Assembly (NCBI GenBank): GCA_041432705.1
Contig: JAPWAE010000003.1
Span: forward strand, 1 to 64,000
DNA: 64,000 nucleotides
Direction of reading: 5' to 3'
From: Pauljensenia sp018375675
GTDB taxonomy: Bacteria; Actinomycetota; Actinomycetes; Actinomycetales; Actinomycetaceae
Part shown: positions 1 through 6,944 of the stretch, piece by piece
Layout of the letters: each line of letters begins with the position of its first letter
Position numbering within the stretch: position 1 is the first letter of the stretch
Translations under genes and position numbers: made by a program
Notes under the pieces: model-generated
The model's input: the letters and a program-made list of their open reading frames with translations, nothing else
Databases searched by the model: none
What the model was told of the DNA's origin: nothing

Positions 1-87
1 CCCCAGAAAACCAAGCCACAAACCCAGCCACCAGAGCGGTGAACCACCACCACAAACTCACTCACAAGCTCGCGGCGACAGGTGAAT

Positions 88-116
88 AATCTACTCACCC
101 CCACACCCAAAGTCAA
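88..116 (-). promoter_or_regulatory. Strong sigma-A-type promoter reading out of the left edge
   Basis: On the minus strand a -35 TTGACT (111-116) and a -10 TAGATT (88-93) are separated by exactly 17 nt, the best housekeeping promoter match in the window. Transcription would start near 81 and run toward position 1. Positions 1-173 hold no supportable gene; the minus strand there is unusually rich in G and T. The promoter is not for tyrS, which ends before it, so it serves a gene left of the window. A stable RNA (rRNA) operon leader is a reasonable guess from the G/T-rich leader, but this is inference. Confidence 0.6.
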
Positions 117-173
117 ACCAAAACACCGTGACCCCCAACACACACCCCACAAACCCGCCAAACACAACGAAAA

Positions 174-203
174 GAGGGTGCCCGATTGTTATCGGACACC
201 CTC
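174..203 (-). terminator. Intrinsic terminator of tyrS
   Basis: A stem GAGGGTG..CCGAT pairs with ATCGG..CACCCTC around a 4-nt loop, with one bulged position. On the minus strand it is followed by TTTTCGTT. It begins 13 nt after the tyrS stop. Confidence 0.8.
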
Positions 204-216
204 TCTCCCAGAAAGA

Positions 217-1479
217 TCAGCGCAGCTCCAGCACCGCGAGGTTCTTACGGCCCTTACGAATGAGAGCCAGTCCACCGGCGAGAACGTCTTCTTCGCGCAG
301 CACAGCCTCAGGATCCTCAACCTTGACGTTGTTGATCGAGGCGCCGCCGGAGGAGATCGTACGGCGCGCCGCGGTCTTGCCCTTCTCAAATCCGAGAGCA
401 ACGAGCGCATCGGCCACAGTTGACTCACCGACGGTGAGGCAAGCGCGCGGCAGATCGGCGGTTGCTGCGACCAGGGTAGCCTCATCAAGATCACGGATAT
501 CGCCACCGCCCCACAGGGCGTCGGTCGCGGCGAGAACGCGCTGAAGCTGATCGGCGCCGTGCACGAGCTCGGTCACGGAGGCGGCCAGTGCCTTCTGCGC
601 GGCACGCTGGTGCGGACGCTCGGCGACCTCGACGGCCAACGCCTCGATCTCTTCACGCGACTTGAACGTGAAGATCTTCAGGAAACGCACAACGTCGTCG
701 TCCGCGACCTGCAGCCAGAACTGGTAGAAGGCGTAGGGGGTCATCATCTCGGGGTCGAGCCAGATAGCACCACCCTCAGACTTGCCGAACTTGGTTCCGT
801 CGGCCTTGGTGATAATCGGTGTGGTCATCACGTGGGTGTCGACGCCCTCGACCTTACGGATCAGGTCGACGCCGCCCACCATGTTGCCCCACTGGTCGTT
901 GCCGCCGGTCTCGAGCGTGCAGCCGTTACGGCGGTAAAGCTCAAGGAAGTCGTTGGCCTGCAGGACCTGGTAGGAGAACTCGGTGTAGGAGATGCCCTCG
1001 TCCGAGGCAATACGGCGGGCAACGATGTCCTTGTTGAGCATGGTGCCCACGCGGAAGTACTTGCCGATCGTGCGCAGCAGGTCGATCGCGCTCATCTCCT
1101 GCGTCCAGTCCAGGTTGTTCACCATCGTAGCCGCAGCGGGTCCCTCAAAGTCGAGGAACTTCGAGATCTGCGAATGCAGGCGATCCGCCCACCCCTTCAC
1201 GACCTCGGTCGACTGAAGCTGACGCTCGCCACTCTGACGCGGGTCGCCGATCTGCCCGGTCGCGCCGCCCACGAGGGCGAGCGGTCGGTGACCGGCGAGC
1301 TGCAGGTGACGCATCACGATCAGCTGAACCAGGTGTCCATGGTGCAGAGACGGCGCGGTCGGATCATAACCGCAATAGAAGGTGACAGGTCCGGCATTCA
1401 GGTGCTCGCGGAGCGCCTCGAGGTCGGTGTGCTGCGCAAGCAGCCCACGCCACTGCAGTTCGTCCAGAATGTCTGTCAC
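217..1479 (-). CDS. tyrS: Tyrosine--tRNA ligase
   Basis: Cytosolic class Ic synthetase that charges tRNA-Tyr with tyrosine using ATP. The 420-residue product has the usual bacterial length. It shows the HIGH-type motif HHGH (about 46-49), a tyrosine-site region with Y170, Q174 and D177, the GGNDQWGN block (about 192-199), the KMSKS-type loop KFGKS (about 230-234) and a C-terminal S4 RNA-binding domain from about 355. The start is preceded by GGAAGGA about 8 nt upstream. It lies downstream of argH on the same strand with a 70-nt gap and ends in a clear terminator. The argH-tyrS order is common in actinobacteria. Confidence 0.97.
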   Translation of the reverse strand: MTDILDELQWRGLLAQHTDLEALREHLNAGPVTFYCGYDPTAPSLHHGHLVQLIVMRHLQLAGHRPLALVGGATGQIGDPRQSGERQLQSTEVVKGWADRLHSQISKFLDFEGPAAATMVNNLDWTQEMSAIDLLRTIGKYFRVGTMLNKDIVARRIASDEGISYTEFSYQVLQANDFLELYRRNGCTLETGGNDQWGNMVGGVDLIRKVEGVDTHVMTTPIITKADGTKFGKSEGGAIWLDPEMMTPYAFYQFWLQVADDDVVRFLKIFTFKSREEIEALAVEVAERPHQRAAQKALAASVTELVHGADQLQRVLAATDALWGGGDIRDLDEATLVAATADLPRACLTVGESTVADALVALGFEKGKTAARRTISSGGASINNVKVEDPEAVLREEDVLAGGLALIRKGRKNLAVLELR

Positions 1480-1549
1480 GAAAGTTGTCCTTCCTTGCGG
1501 ATTCGACGGGTCAATACGGTCTTAGTGTATCGGCTTGCGGGTACCGTCG

Positions 1550-2977
1550 TTAGCGCAGCGCCGTGGCCGCCCACTCGCGCGCGTCAGCGAGGCCCGCTTC
1601 GGCCTCGGCGATCTGCTCGTGCACACGCTCAGGGGCAGTGCCACCACGCCCACGGCGAGCACCGACTGAGCCTTCGACGGTCAGCACCGAACGGACCTCG
1701 GGGGTCAGGGCCGACGAGGCCTGGGCGAGCTCCTCATCGGTCAGGTCAGCGAGCTCCACTCCCCTGGCCTCGGCCAGGCGCACGCACGCACCCGAGATCT
1801 CGTGCGCATCGCGGAACGGAACGCCCTGCTTGACGAGCCACTCGGCAATATCGGTGGCGAGCGAGAAACCCTGAGGGGCCAACTCCTGAAGACGATCGAG
1901 ATGGATCGTCATCGTGTCGATCATGCCGGCGACGGCCGGACACAGGACGTCGAGGGTGTCGATCTGGTCGAACACCGGCTCCTTGTCCTCCTGTAGATCA
2001 CGGTCATAGGCGAGCGGAATGCCCTTGAGCACCGCGAGCAAACCGGTCAGGTCACCGATCAAGCGGCCGGCCTTGCCGCGGGCGAGCTCCGCGACATCGG
2101 GATTCTTCTTCTGCGGCATGATCGAGGAACCCGTGGAGTACGAGTCGTCCAAGGTCACGTAGCCGAATTCCTTCGTATTCCAGATGACGATCTCTTCAGA
2201 CAAGCGCGAAATGTCGATACCAATCTGGGCGCACACGAAGGCGAACTCGGCGACCACATCGCGAGCGGCAGTTCCGTCGATCGAGTTTTCGACGGAGTCT
2301 GCGAAGCCGAGCGCAGCCGCGATGCGACGAGGATCCATGCCCAGCGTATTACCGGCGAGCGCGCCCGAACCGTACGGAGAGATAGCCGCGCGCTTGTCCC
2401 AGTCACGCAGGCGTGCGACGTCGCGCAGCAGCGGCCACACGTGTGCCAGCAGGTGATGTGCAACGAGAACTGGCTGCGCATGCTGCATGTGCGTACGCCC
2501 AGGCATCACTGCGTCGCCGGCGCGCACGGCCTGCCCGACAAGAGCCTGAGCGATATCAAGAACACGACCAACCAGGTGACGGGCCTCCTCGCGCAGATAC
2601 ACACGAATGAGCGTGGCGATCTGATCGTTGCGGGAGCGTCCAGCGCGGAGCTTGCCGCCCAGCGTCGCTCCGGCTCGCTCGATGAGGCCACGCTCAAGCG
2701 CGGTGTGGACGTCTTCGTCGTCAGCAGCGGGCACAAACGCACCCGAAGCGACATCGGCGTCCAGGCGGGCCAACGCATCATGCATGTCGGCACACTCCTG
2801 GTCGGTCAGCAGTCCGACGCGATGCAACTCATCAGCGTGCGCATGCGAGCCCGCGATGTCCACGTGCGCCAGGCGGAAGTCGAAGTGCGTCGACACGCTC
2901 AGTGCAGCCAGCGCCTGTGAAGGCCCTCCGGAAAAACGGCCACCCCACAGTGAGACGTGCGTTTCGGACTTCGACAT
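1550..2977 (-). CDS. argH: Argininosuccinate lyase
   Basis: Catalyses the last step of arginine synthesis, splitting argininosuccinate into arginine and fumarate; active as a cytosolic homotetramer. The 475-residue product carries the fumarase/aspartase superfamily signature SIMPQKKNPD (285-294), the SRND substrate loop (about 115-118) and the catalytic-histidine block THMQHAQP (about 162-169). AGGAGGAAACTC stands directly before the ATG. Only 43 nt separate it from the upstream membrane protein gene, so it could be read from that gene or have its own promoter in the AT-richer gap. argG, its usual immediate neighbour, is displaced by the intervening gene. Confidence 0.97.
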   Translation of the reverse strand: MSKSETHVSLWGGRFSGGPSQALAALSVSTHFDFRLAHVDIAGSHAHADELHRVGLLTDQECADMHDALARLDADVASGAFVPAADDEDVHTALERGLIERAGATLGGKLRAGRSRNDQIATLIRVYLREEARHLVGRVLDIAQALVGQAVRAGDAVMPGRTHMQHAQPVLVAHHLLAHVWPLLRDVARLRDWDKRAAISPYGSGALAGNTLGMDPRRIAAALGFADSVENSIDGTAARDVVAEFAFVCAQIGIDISRLSEEIVIWNTKEFGYVTLDDSYSTGSSIMPQKKNPDVAELARGKAGRLIGDLTGLLAVLKGIPLAYDRDLQEDKEPVFDQIDTLDVLCPAVAGMIDTMTIHLDRLQELAPQGFSLATDIAEWLVKQGVPFRDAHEISGACVRLAEARGVELADLTDEELAQASSALTPEVRSVLTVEGSVGARRGRGGTAPERVHEQIAEAEAGLADAREWAATALR

Positions 2978-3020
2978 GAGTTTCCTCCTGGGTCGGTGAC
3001 AACGATGACGTTCGTATGTT

Positions 3021-4376
3021 TTAAGAATATTCGAGATGTTGGCGGGCCGCCGACGGCCAGACCACGGGAACCTCTCCTCGAACCTTCACCCACGTCGCGA
3101 TCATGACGAAGAGCATCCAGTTGCCCTCGAAGAGCAGCCGCGACTCAGTAAACGACTGAATAAACATCGCGATGATGATGACCGCCGGAATAACGTCCCA
3201 TAGATTGTCGTCAATGTGGGCCACCGCGACTTTCACGACGCGGTAGAGCGTCCACACGATAGCGACGGTGATCATGACTGCGCCCACAACACCGGTCGTG
3301 AGCGCCGCCTCCACGTACACGTTGTGCGCCTGATTAGTCGGCGTCCCATCGGGCCGGATGACGAGAGAGGCGAAAGGTTCCATCTCCGTGGGCCAACCAA
3401 TAAACCAGCCCCACCCGCCGATCGGGCGTTGCCTGACGAGCGGCGCCACCGCGTGCCAGATAACGGAACGCCCGCTCATATCAGGACTGCGACCGAAAGC
3501 ATCGGCGATCACGTGGCGACAGAAGAATGCTGCGATCGCGGTAAGAACGCCGATCCCTGCGAACATGCCGACGACGCGTAGACGCAGATGCACCGGAACG
3601 CGGCGCTGGACGACCAGGCCCGCTATGACCAGGAAGCAGCCGACCGTCGAGAGAGCAACCGTCGCAGACTGCGTCAGTAGCAACACGGCGCCGCACAAGC
3701 TGAGCCATACAAGCGTCGAGAGCCGAGAGTTCCTCGTCTGCATGTATCGAAGAACTAAGCACACCGCCAGAAGCAGTGCGATGAAAGCAAGAGGATTCCT
3801 GTTCCCGGGGAAACCCTGGATCGGCCCGCCTTCCAGGAGCAATCCGTCCACCCAGTAGTAGGAGGCGGGCAGGAGCCCCCTCCCCCACATGATGGGAGGA
3901 GCGAGAGGACCTCGGACAAAGAAAGCCACCAGGGCCTCGAGAATAAACGAGGAGCCGATAATCCACTGGAACGCGAGGATCAACGCGCCAACGAGCTCGG
4001 TGAGCGGGAGCGCGACAGCCACAGCGATCGACACCAGTGTCAGGGCGAGGGATAAGACCGCGAATTGCGCGCTCTGCGCAGGGGCGACGGACCACAGACA
4101 CGACAGGGCGCACCAGGCAACGAAGAGACACGTCGTGGTTGGGAAGCGACGCATCAACAGCGAGCGCCCGGAGGTACGGAAGAGCACCACAAACGACACA
4201 AGCAGGATCAGCATCGGAACAAGCGAGCCAATGTCCCCGAAGATGCCGCGGACGCCCTTGCCGGCAAAGCCGACAAAGAACATCGCAGCAACCGTGTAGC
4301 GCATCATGCGCGTGCGCAGGGCGTCATCACGACCACTCCCCACGGCATCGCTCACAGCGCTCGCCTCATACGTCAT
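3021..4376 (-). CDS. Polytopic membrane protein, O-antigen ligase/polymerase (Wzy_C-like) family
   Basis: A 451-residue protein made mostly of hydrophobic helices, roughly ten to twelve transmembrane segments. It has a long extracytoplasmic loop holding RSVIWHAVAPLVRQRPIGGW, followed by a helix pair with QAHNVYVEAALTTGVVG. The 'RP..GxGxG' and 'AHN.Y' motifs typify O-antigen ligases and polysaccharide polymerases, so a role in joining or polymerising a surface glycan on a lipid carrier is likely; the substrate is unknown. The ATG at 4376 has TACTGT seven nt upstream and no Shine-Dalgarno, suggesting a leaderless transcript of its own. An open frame extends three codons further to a GTG at 4385. 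It sits alone between argG and argH, with no other glycan genes nearby. Confidence 0.75.
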   Translation of the reverse strand: MTYEASAVSDAVGSGRDDALRTRMMRYTVAAMFFVGFAGKGVRGIFGDIGSLVPMLILLVSFVVLFRTSGRSLLMRRFPTTTCLFVAWCALSCLWSVAPAQSAQFAVLSLALTLVSIAVAVALPLTELVGALILAFQWIIGSSFILEALVAFFVRGPLAPPIMWGRGLLPASYYWVDGLLLEGGPIQGFPGNRNPLAFIALLLAVCLVLRYMQTRNSRLSTLVWLSLCGAVLLLTQSATVALSTVGCFLVIAGLVVQRRVPVHLRLRVVGMFAGIGVLTAIAAFFCRHVIADAFGRSPDMSGRSVIWHAVAPLVRQRPIGGWGWFIGWPTEMEPFASLVIRPDGTPTNQAHNVYVEAALTTGVVGAVMITVAIVWTLYRVVKVAVAHIDDNLWDVIPAVIIIAMFIQSFTESRLLFEGNWMLFVMIATWVKVRGEVPVVWPSAARQHLEYS

Positions 4377-4392
4377 ACACGACACAGTAAGC

Positions 4393-4426
4393 GAGGCGGG
4401 AGCGGCCTTCTCGCCACTCCCGCCTC
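4393..4426 (-). terminator. Hairpin after argG
   Basis: A perfect 10-bp stem, GAGGCGGGAG with CTCCCGCCTC, around a 14-nt loop lies between the argG stop and the promoter of the membrane protein gene. There is no strong T-run, so termination strength is uncertain. Confidence 0.55.
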
Positions 4427-4475
4427 TTGAAACCCAACTGAGACATTCTCTGTGAGAACGCCCTCAACCAAGTGT

Positions 4476-5696
4476 TCAGTAACCCATGTTCACGCCGAGA
4501 CGCACATCACGGGCCGCTGCGAGCTTCGACTGCAGGCCGTAGATGTCGATAAAGCCGCGCGACGAGGACTGATCGAAGGTGTCGCCGGTCTCGTAGGTCG
4601 CAAGGTTGAAGTCATACAGAGAAGACTCGGAGCGGCGGCCATTCACGGTTGCACGTCCGCCGTGCAGCACCATGCGGATGTCGCCGGAGACGTACTGCTG
4701 GGTGTGTTCGATGAAGGCATCCATCGACTTCTTGAGCGGCGAGTACCACTGCGCTTCATACACGAGTTCGCCCCAGGTCTGCTCCAGCTGGCGCTTGTAG
4801 CGGCGCTGCAAGCGCTCCAGCGTCACCGACTCGAGGGCCTGGTGGGCCTCGATGAGCGCGACGGCGCCGGGAGCCTCGTAAATTTCACGGGACTTAATGC
4901 CGACGAGACGGTCCTCGACCATGTCGATACGACCGATGCCCTGAGCGCCCGCGCGACGGTTCATCTCCTGGATAGCCTCGAGCGGCGTCACAGGACGGCC
5001 GTCGATGGCGACGGGAATACCCTTATCGAAGGTGATGACGACCTCGTCAGGCAGCGGCGGGTAAGTCGGGTCGTCGGTGTAGTTGTAGACGTCCTTCGTG
5101 GGGGCGTTCCACAGGTCTTCAAGGAAGCCGGTCTCAATGGCGCGGCCCCACACGTTCTGGTCGATCGAGAAGGGGTTGTGCTTCGTAGTCTCAATCGGCA
5201 GGTTGTGCTTCTCGGCGTAGTCGATGGCGACGTCACGCGTCAGCGCCAGATCGCGGACCGGGGAAATGCAGTCCATGTCGGGTGCCATCGAAGTAATCGA
5301 GACCTCGAAACGGACCTGGTCGTTGCCCTTGCCCGTGCAGCCGTGGGCGACGGTCGTCGCGCCAAACTCGCGCGCGGCCTTGACGAGGTGCTTGGTGATG
5401 ACAGGACGCGACAAGGCCGAGACGAGGGGGTACTTGCCTTCGTACAGAGCGTTGGCCTTGAGAGCGGGCATGCAGTACTCTTCTGCGAACTCGTCGCGGG
5501 CGTCTGCCACGTATGCCTCCACGGCACCACAGTCGAGGGCGCGCTGGCGAATGACCTCCAGGTCTTCTCCACCCTGGCCGACGTCAACGGCGACGGCCAC
5601 AACCTCACGGCCGGTCTGTTCGCCGATCCATCCGATGGCGACAGAGGTGTCCAGGCCGCCTGAATACGCCAGGACGACGCGATCTTTGCTCGACAT
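4476..5696 (-). CDS. argG: Argininosuccinate synthase
   Basis: Condenses citrulline and aspartate, using ATP, into argininosuccinate, the substrate of ArgH. The N-terminus holds the ATP-pyrophosphatase P-loop SGGLDTS (12-18). The length of 406 residues is standard. The start at 5696 is preferred over an in-frame codon 14 residues upstream because GGAAGGA sits just before it and the alignment-like core begins immediately. It follows argR by 62 nt on the same strand, so the two are probably co-transcribed from the argR promoter, which carries an ARG-box-like palindrome. Confidence 0.96.
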   Translation of the reverse strand: MSSKDRVVLAYSGGLDTSVAIGWIGEQTGREVVAVAVDVGQGGEDLEVIRQRALDCGAVEAYVADARDEFAEEYCMPALKANALYEGKYPLVSALSRPVITKHLVKAAREFGATTVAHGCTGKGNDQVRFEVSITSMAPDMDCISPVRDLALTRDVAIDYAEKHNLPIETTKHNPFSIDQNVWGRAIETGFLEDLWNAPTKDVYNYTDDPTYPPLPDEVVITFDKGIPVAIDGRPVTPLEAIQEMNRRAGAQGIGRIDMVEDRLVGIKSREIYEAPGAVALIEAHQALESVTLERLQRRYKRQLEQTWGELVYEAQWYSPLKKSMDAFIEHTQQYVSGDIRMVLHGGRATVNGRRSESSLYDFNLATYETGDTFDQSSSRGFIDIYGLQSKLAAARDVRLGVNMGY

Positions 5697-5758
5697 GAGG
5701 GTTCCTTCCAATTGTTGGGTTCGTGGTGCCCGGGGCATCTGTAGGGCCGAGGCCGGGG

Positions 5759-6274
5759 CTAGTTTTCGGGGAGTGCACCAGGTTCGGCGAGGGCCAGCAA
5801 GGATCGTTCGACCTCGGCCGCGCCTTCTTCGCTGCGGCAGATCACGAGGATCGTGTCATCGCCGGCGATTGTCCCTGCGATCTCTTCGCGCCTCACCGCA
5901 TCGATCGATGACGCGAGGAGGTTGGCTGCACCCACCTGAGTGCGCAGAACAAGCTGGTTGCCCACCTTCACGGAGGTAACAAGGAGAAGCTGGCACCAGC
6001 GCGCCAGACGGACGTTGGCAGCTTCAGCGTCATGGGTAAGGCCGCCGTCGTGATCGGGCACCGTGTAGATGAGCGCACCGGATACATCGCGGATCTTCGT
6101 CGCGCGCAGGTCCATCAGATCACGCGACAGTGTCGTCTGGGTGACGTCAATCCCCCGCTCAGCCAGGCGAGCACGCAGTCCTTCCTGGCTACCGATCGAC
6201 TCGGACGCCAGAAGATCACGGATCATCTCATGCCGCGCACTCTTCGTGCTCGGAAACGCGGGTGTTACACTCAT
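5759..6274 (-). CDS. argR: Arginine repressor ArgR
   Basis: Arginine-responsive repressor of the arginine biosynthesis genes, active as a hexamer. The N-terminal winged-helix domain includes the family motif VTQTTLSRDL; the C-terminal oligomerisation and arginine-binding domain includes GTIAGDDTILV. The start at 6274 (171 residues) is chosen because TATAAT lies exactly 7 nt upstream with no Shine-Dalgarno, which fits a leaderless mRNA. An ATG at 6280 and a longer open frame are less likely. It heads the argR-argG unit. A palindrome overlapping its -10 suggests autoregulation. Confidence 0.93.
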   Translation of the reverse strand: MSVTPAFPSTKSARHEMIRDLLASESIGSQEGLRARLAERGIDVTQTTLSRDLMDLRATKIRDVSGALIYTVPDHDGGLTHDAEAANVRLARWCQLLLVTSVKVGNQLVLRTQVGAANLLASSIDAVRREEIAGTIAGDDTILVICRSEEGAAEVERSLLALAEPGALPEN

Positions 6275-6275
6275 G

Positions 6276-6312
6276 TGCATGATTATACACACGAACGCAT
6301 ATAAATAAGCAA
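6276..6312 (-). promoter_or_regulatory. argR promoter with overlapping ARG-box-like palindrome
   Basis: On the minus strand the -10 TATAAT occupies 6282-6287 and a possible -35 TTGCTT occupies 6307-6312 (19-nt spacer). The 14-nt palindrome TGCATGATTATACA (plus strand, 6276-6289) matches the ARG-box pattern TG.AT....AT.CA and covers the -10. Bound ArgR would block RNA polymerase, giving autorepression and control of argG. Confidence 0.55.
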
Positions 6313-6340
6313 GCGGGCGAGGGATGTCCCTCACCCGCTT
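6311..6340 (-). terminator. Terminator of the flavodoxin gene
   Basis: AAGCGGG.GAGGGA pairs with TCCCTC.CCCGCTT. The minus-strand tail GCTTATTTAT is T-rich and doubles as the -35 region of argR. Confidence 0.7.
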
Positions 6341-6353
6341 GCTCTCACAACTC

Positions 6354-6842
6354 TCAGGCCTTCAACGCAGCCGCGATGCCGTCGGCCCACGCCTCGATCG
6401 CGTCCCAGTCGCGGAAGTCGCCCTCAACGACACCGGCGAGGCGCGCAACCGAGCGCTCACGCAGCGACAGAAGCTCGGGCTTGTAACGGCCCGGGAAGGT
6501 GCGCAGCTCGCGGCAGTTCACGTGGGTGAGCAGCGGGCCGACACGATTACCATCCTGCTCCGAGTGCTTCGGCACGCCATTCATGCCGACGGAGAAGGCC
6601 CACACCGGCTTGTCGCGCAGATCATCCTTGAAGCGCTCCATGAAGTCGTGCGCCTCGGGCATCCACTGGAGGATGTAGACAGCAGAGCCAACGATCACAG
6701 CGTCGTAGGGTTCAACCGTGGTCACGTCAGCGGGTGCGACACGATCGACGGTGAAACCCGCCGCTTCGAGGCGCTTAGCGATGGCGTCGGCGACCTCATC
6801 CGTCGCCCCGTGCTTTGATGATGCAGTAACAAGGATGTGCAT
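6354..6842 (-). CDS. Flavodoxin-domain protein, HemG/flavodoxin_5-like
   Basis: A 162-residue cytosolic protein with a flavodoxin fold. The N-terminal FMN phosphate loop is seen in LVTASSKHGATDEVA, followed by the typical strand-loop YDAVIVGSAVYILQWMPEA and the FSVGMNG strand. The pattern resembles menaquinone-dependent protoporphyrinogen oxidase (HemG) and related flavodoxins; which redox partner it serves cannot be told from sequence. The ATG at 6842 has TACGAT exactly 6 nt upstream and no Shine-Dalgarno, consistent with a leaderless transcript; the longer open frame upstream is unlikely to be coding. It is a single-gene unit between pheT and argR. Confidence 0.75.
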   Translation of the reverse strand: MHILVTASSKHGATDEVADAIAKRLEAAGFTVDRVAPADVTTVEPYDAVIVGSAVYILQWMPEAHDFMERFKDDLRDKPVWAFSVGMNGVPKHSEQDGNRVGPLLTHVNCRELRTFPGRYKPELLSLRERSVARLAGVVEGDFRDWDAIEAWADGIAAALKA

Positions 6843-6854
6843 GTATACATCGTA

Positions 6855-6936
6855 AAGCGAAGACCGGTCGAATCGATGGGCACAACGCCCCAAATGAGTG
6901 GGGTGCCACACCGCCGATTCGACCGGCCTGTCGCTT
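6855..6936. repeat. Long imperfect inverted repeat between pheT and the flavodoxin gene
   Basis: CCGGTCGAATCG (6864-6875) pairs perfectly with CGATTCGACCGG (6915-6926). An outer AAGCGA/TCGCTT pair extends the stem, and the 39-nt loop contains a further GCCCC/GGGGT pairing. It begins 8 nt beyond the pheT stop and ends at the flavodoxin -10, so it may terminate pheT transcription. Confidence 0.7.
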
Positions 6937-6944
6937 CGTGGGCC

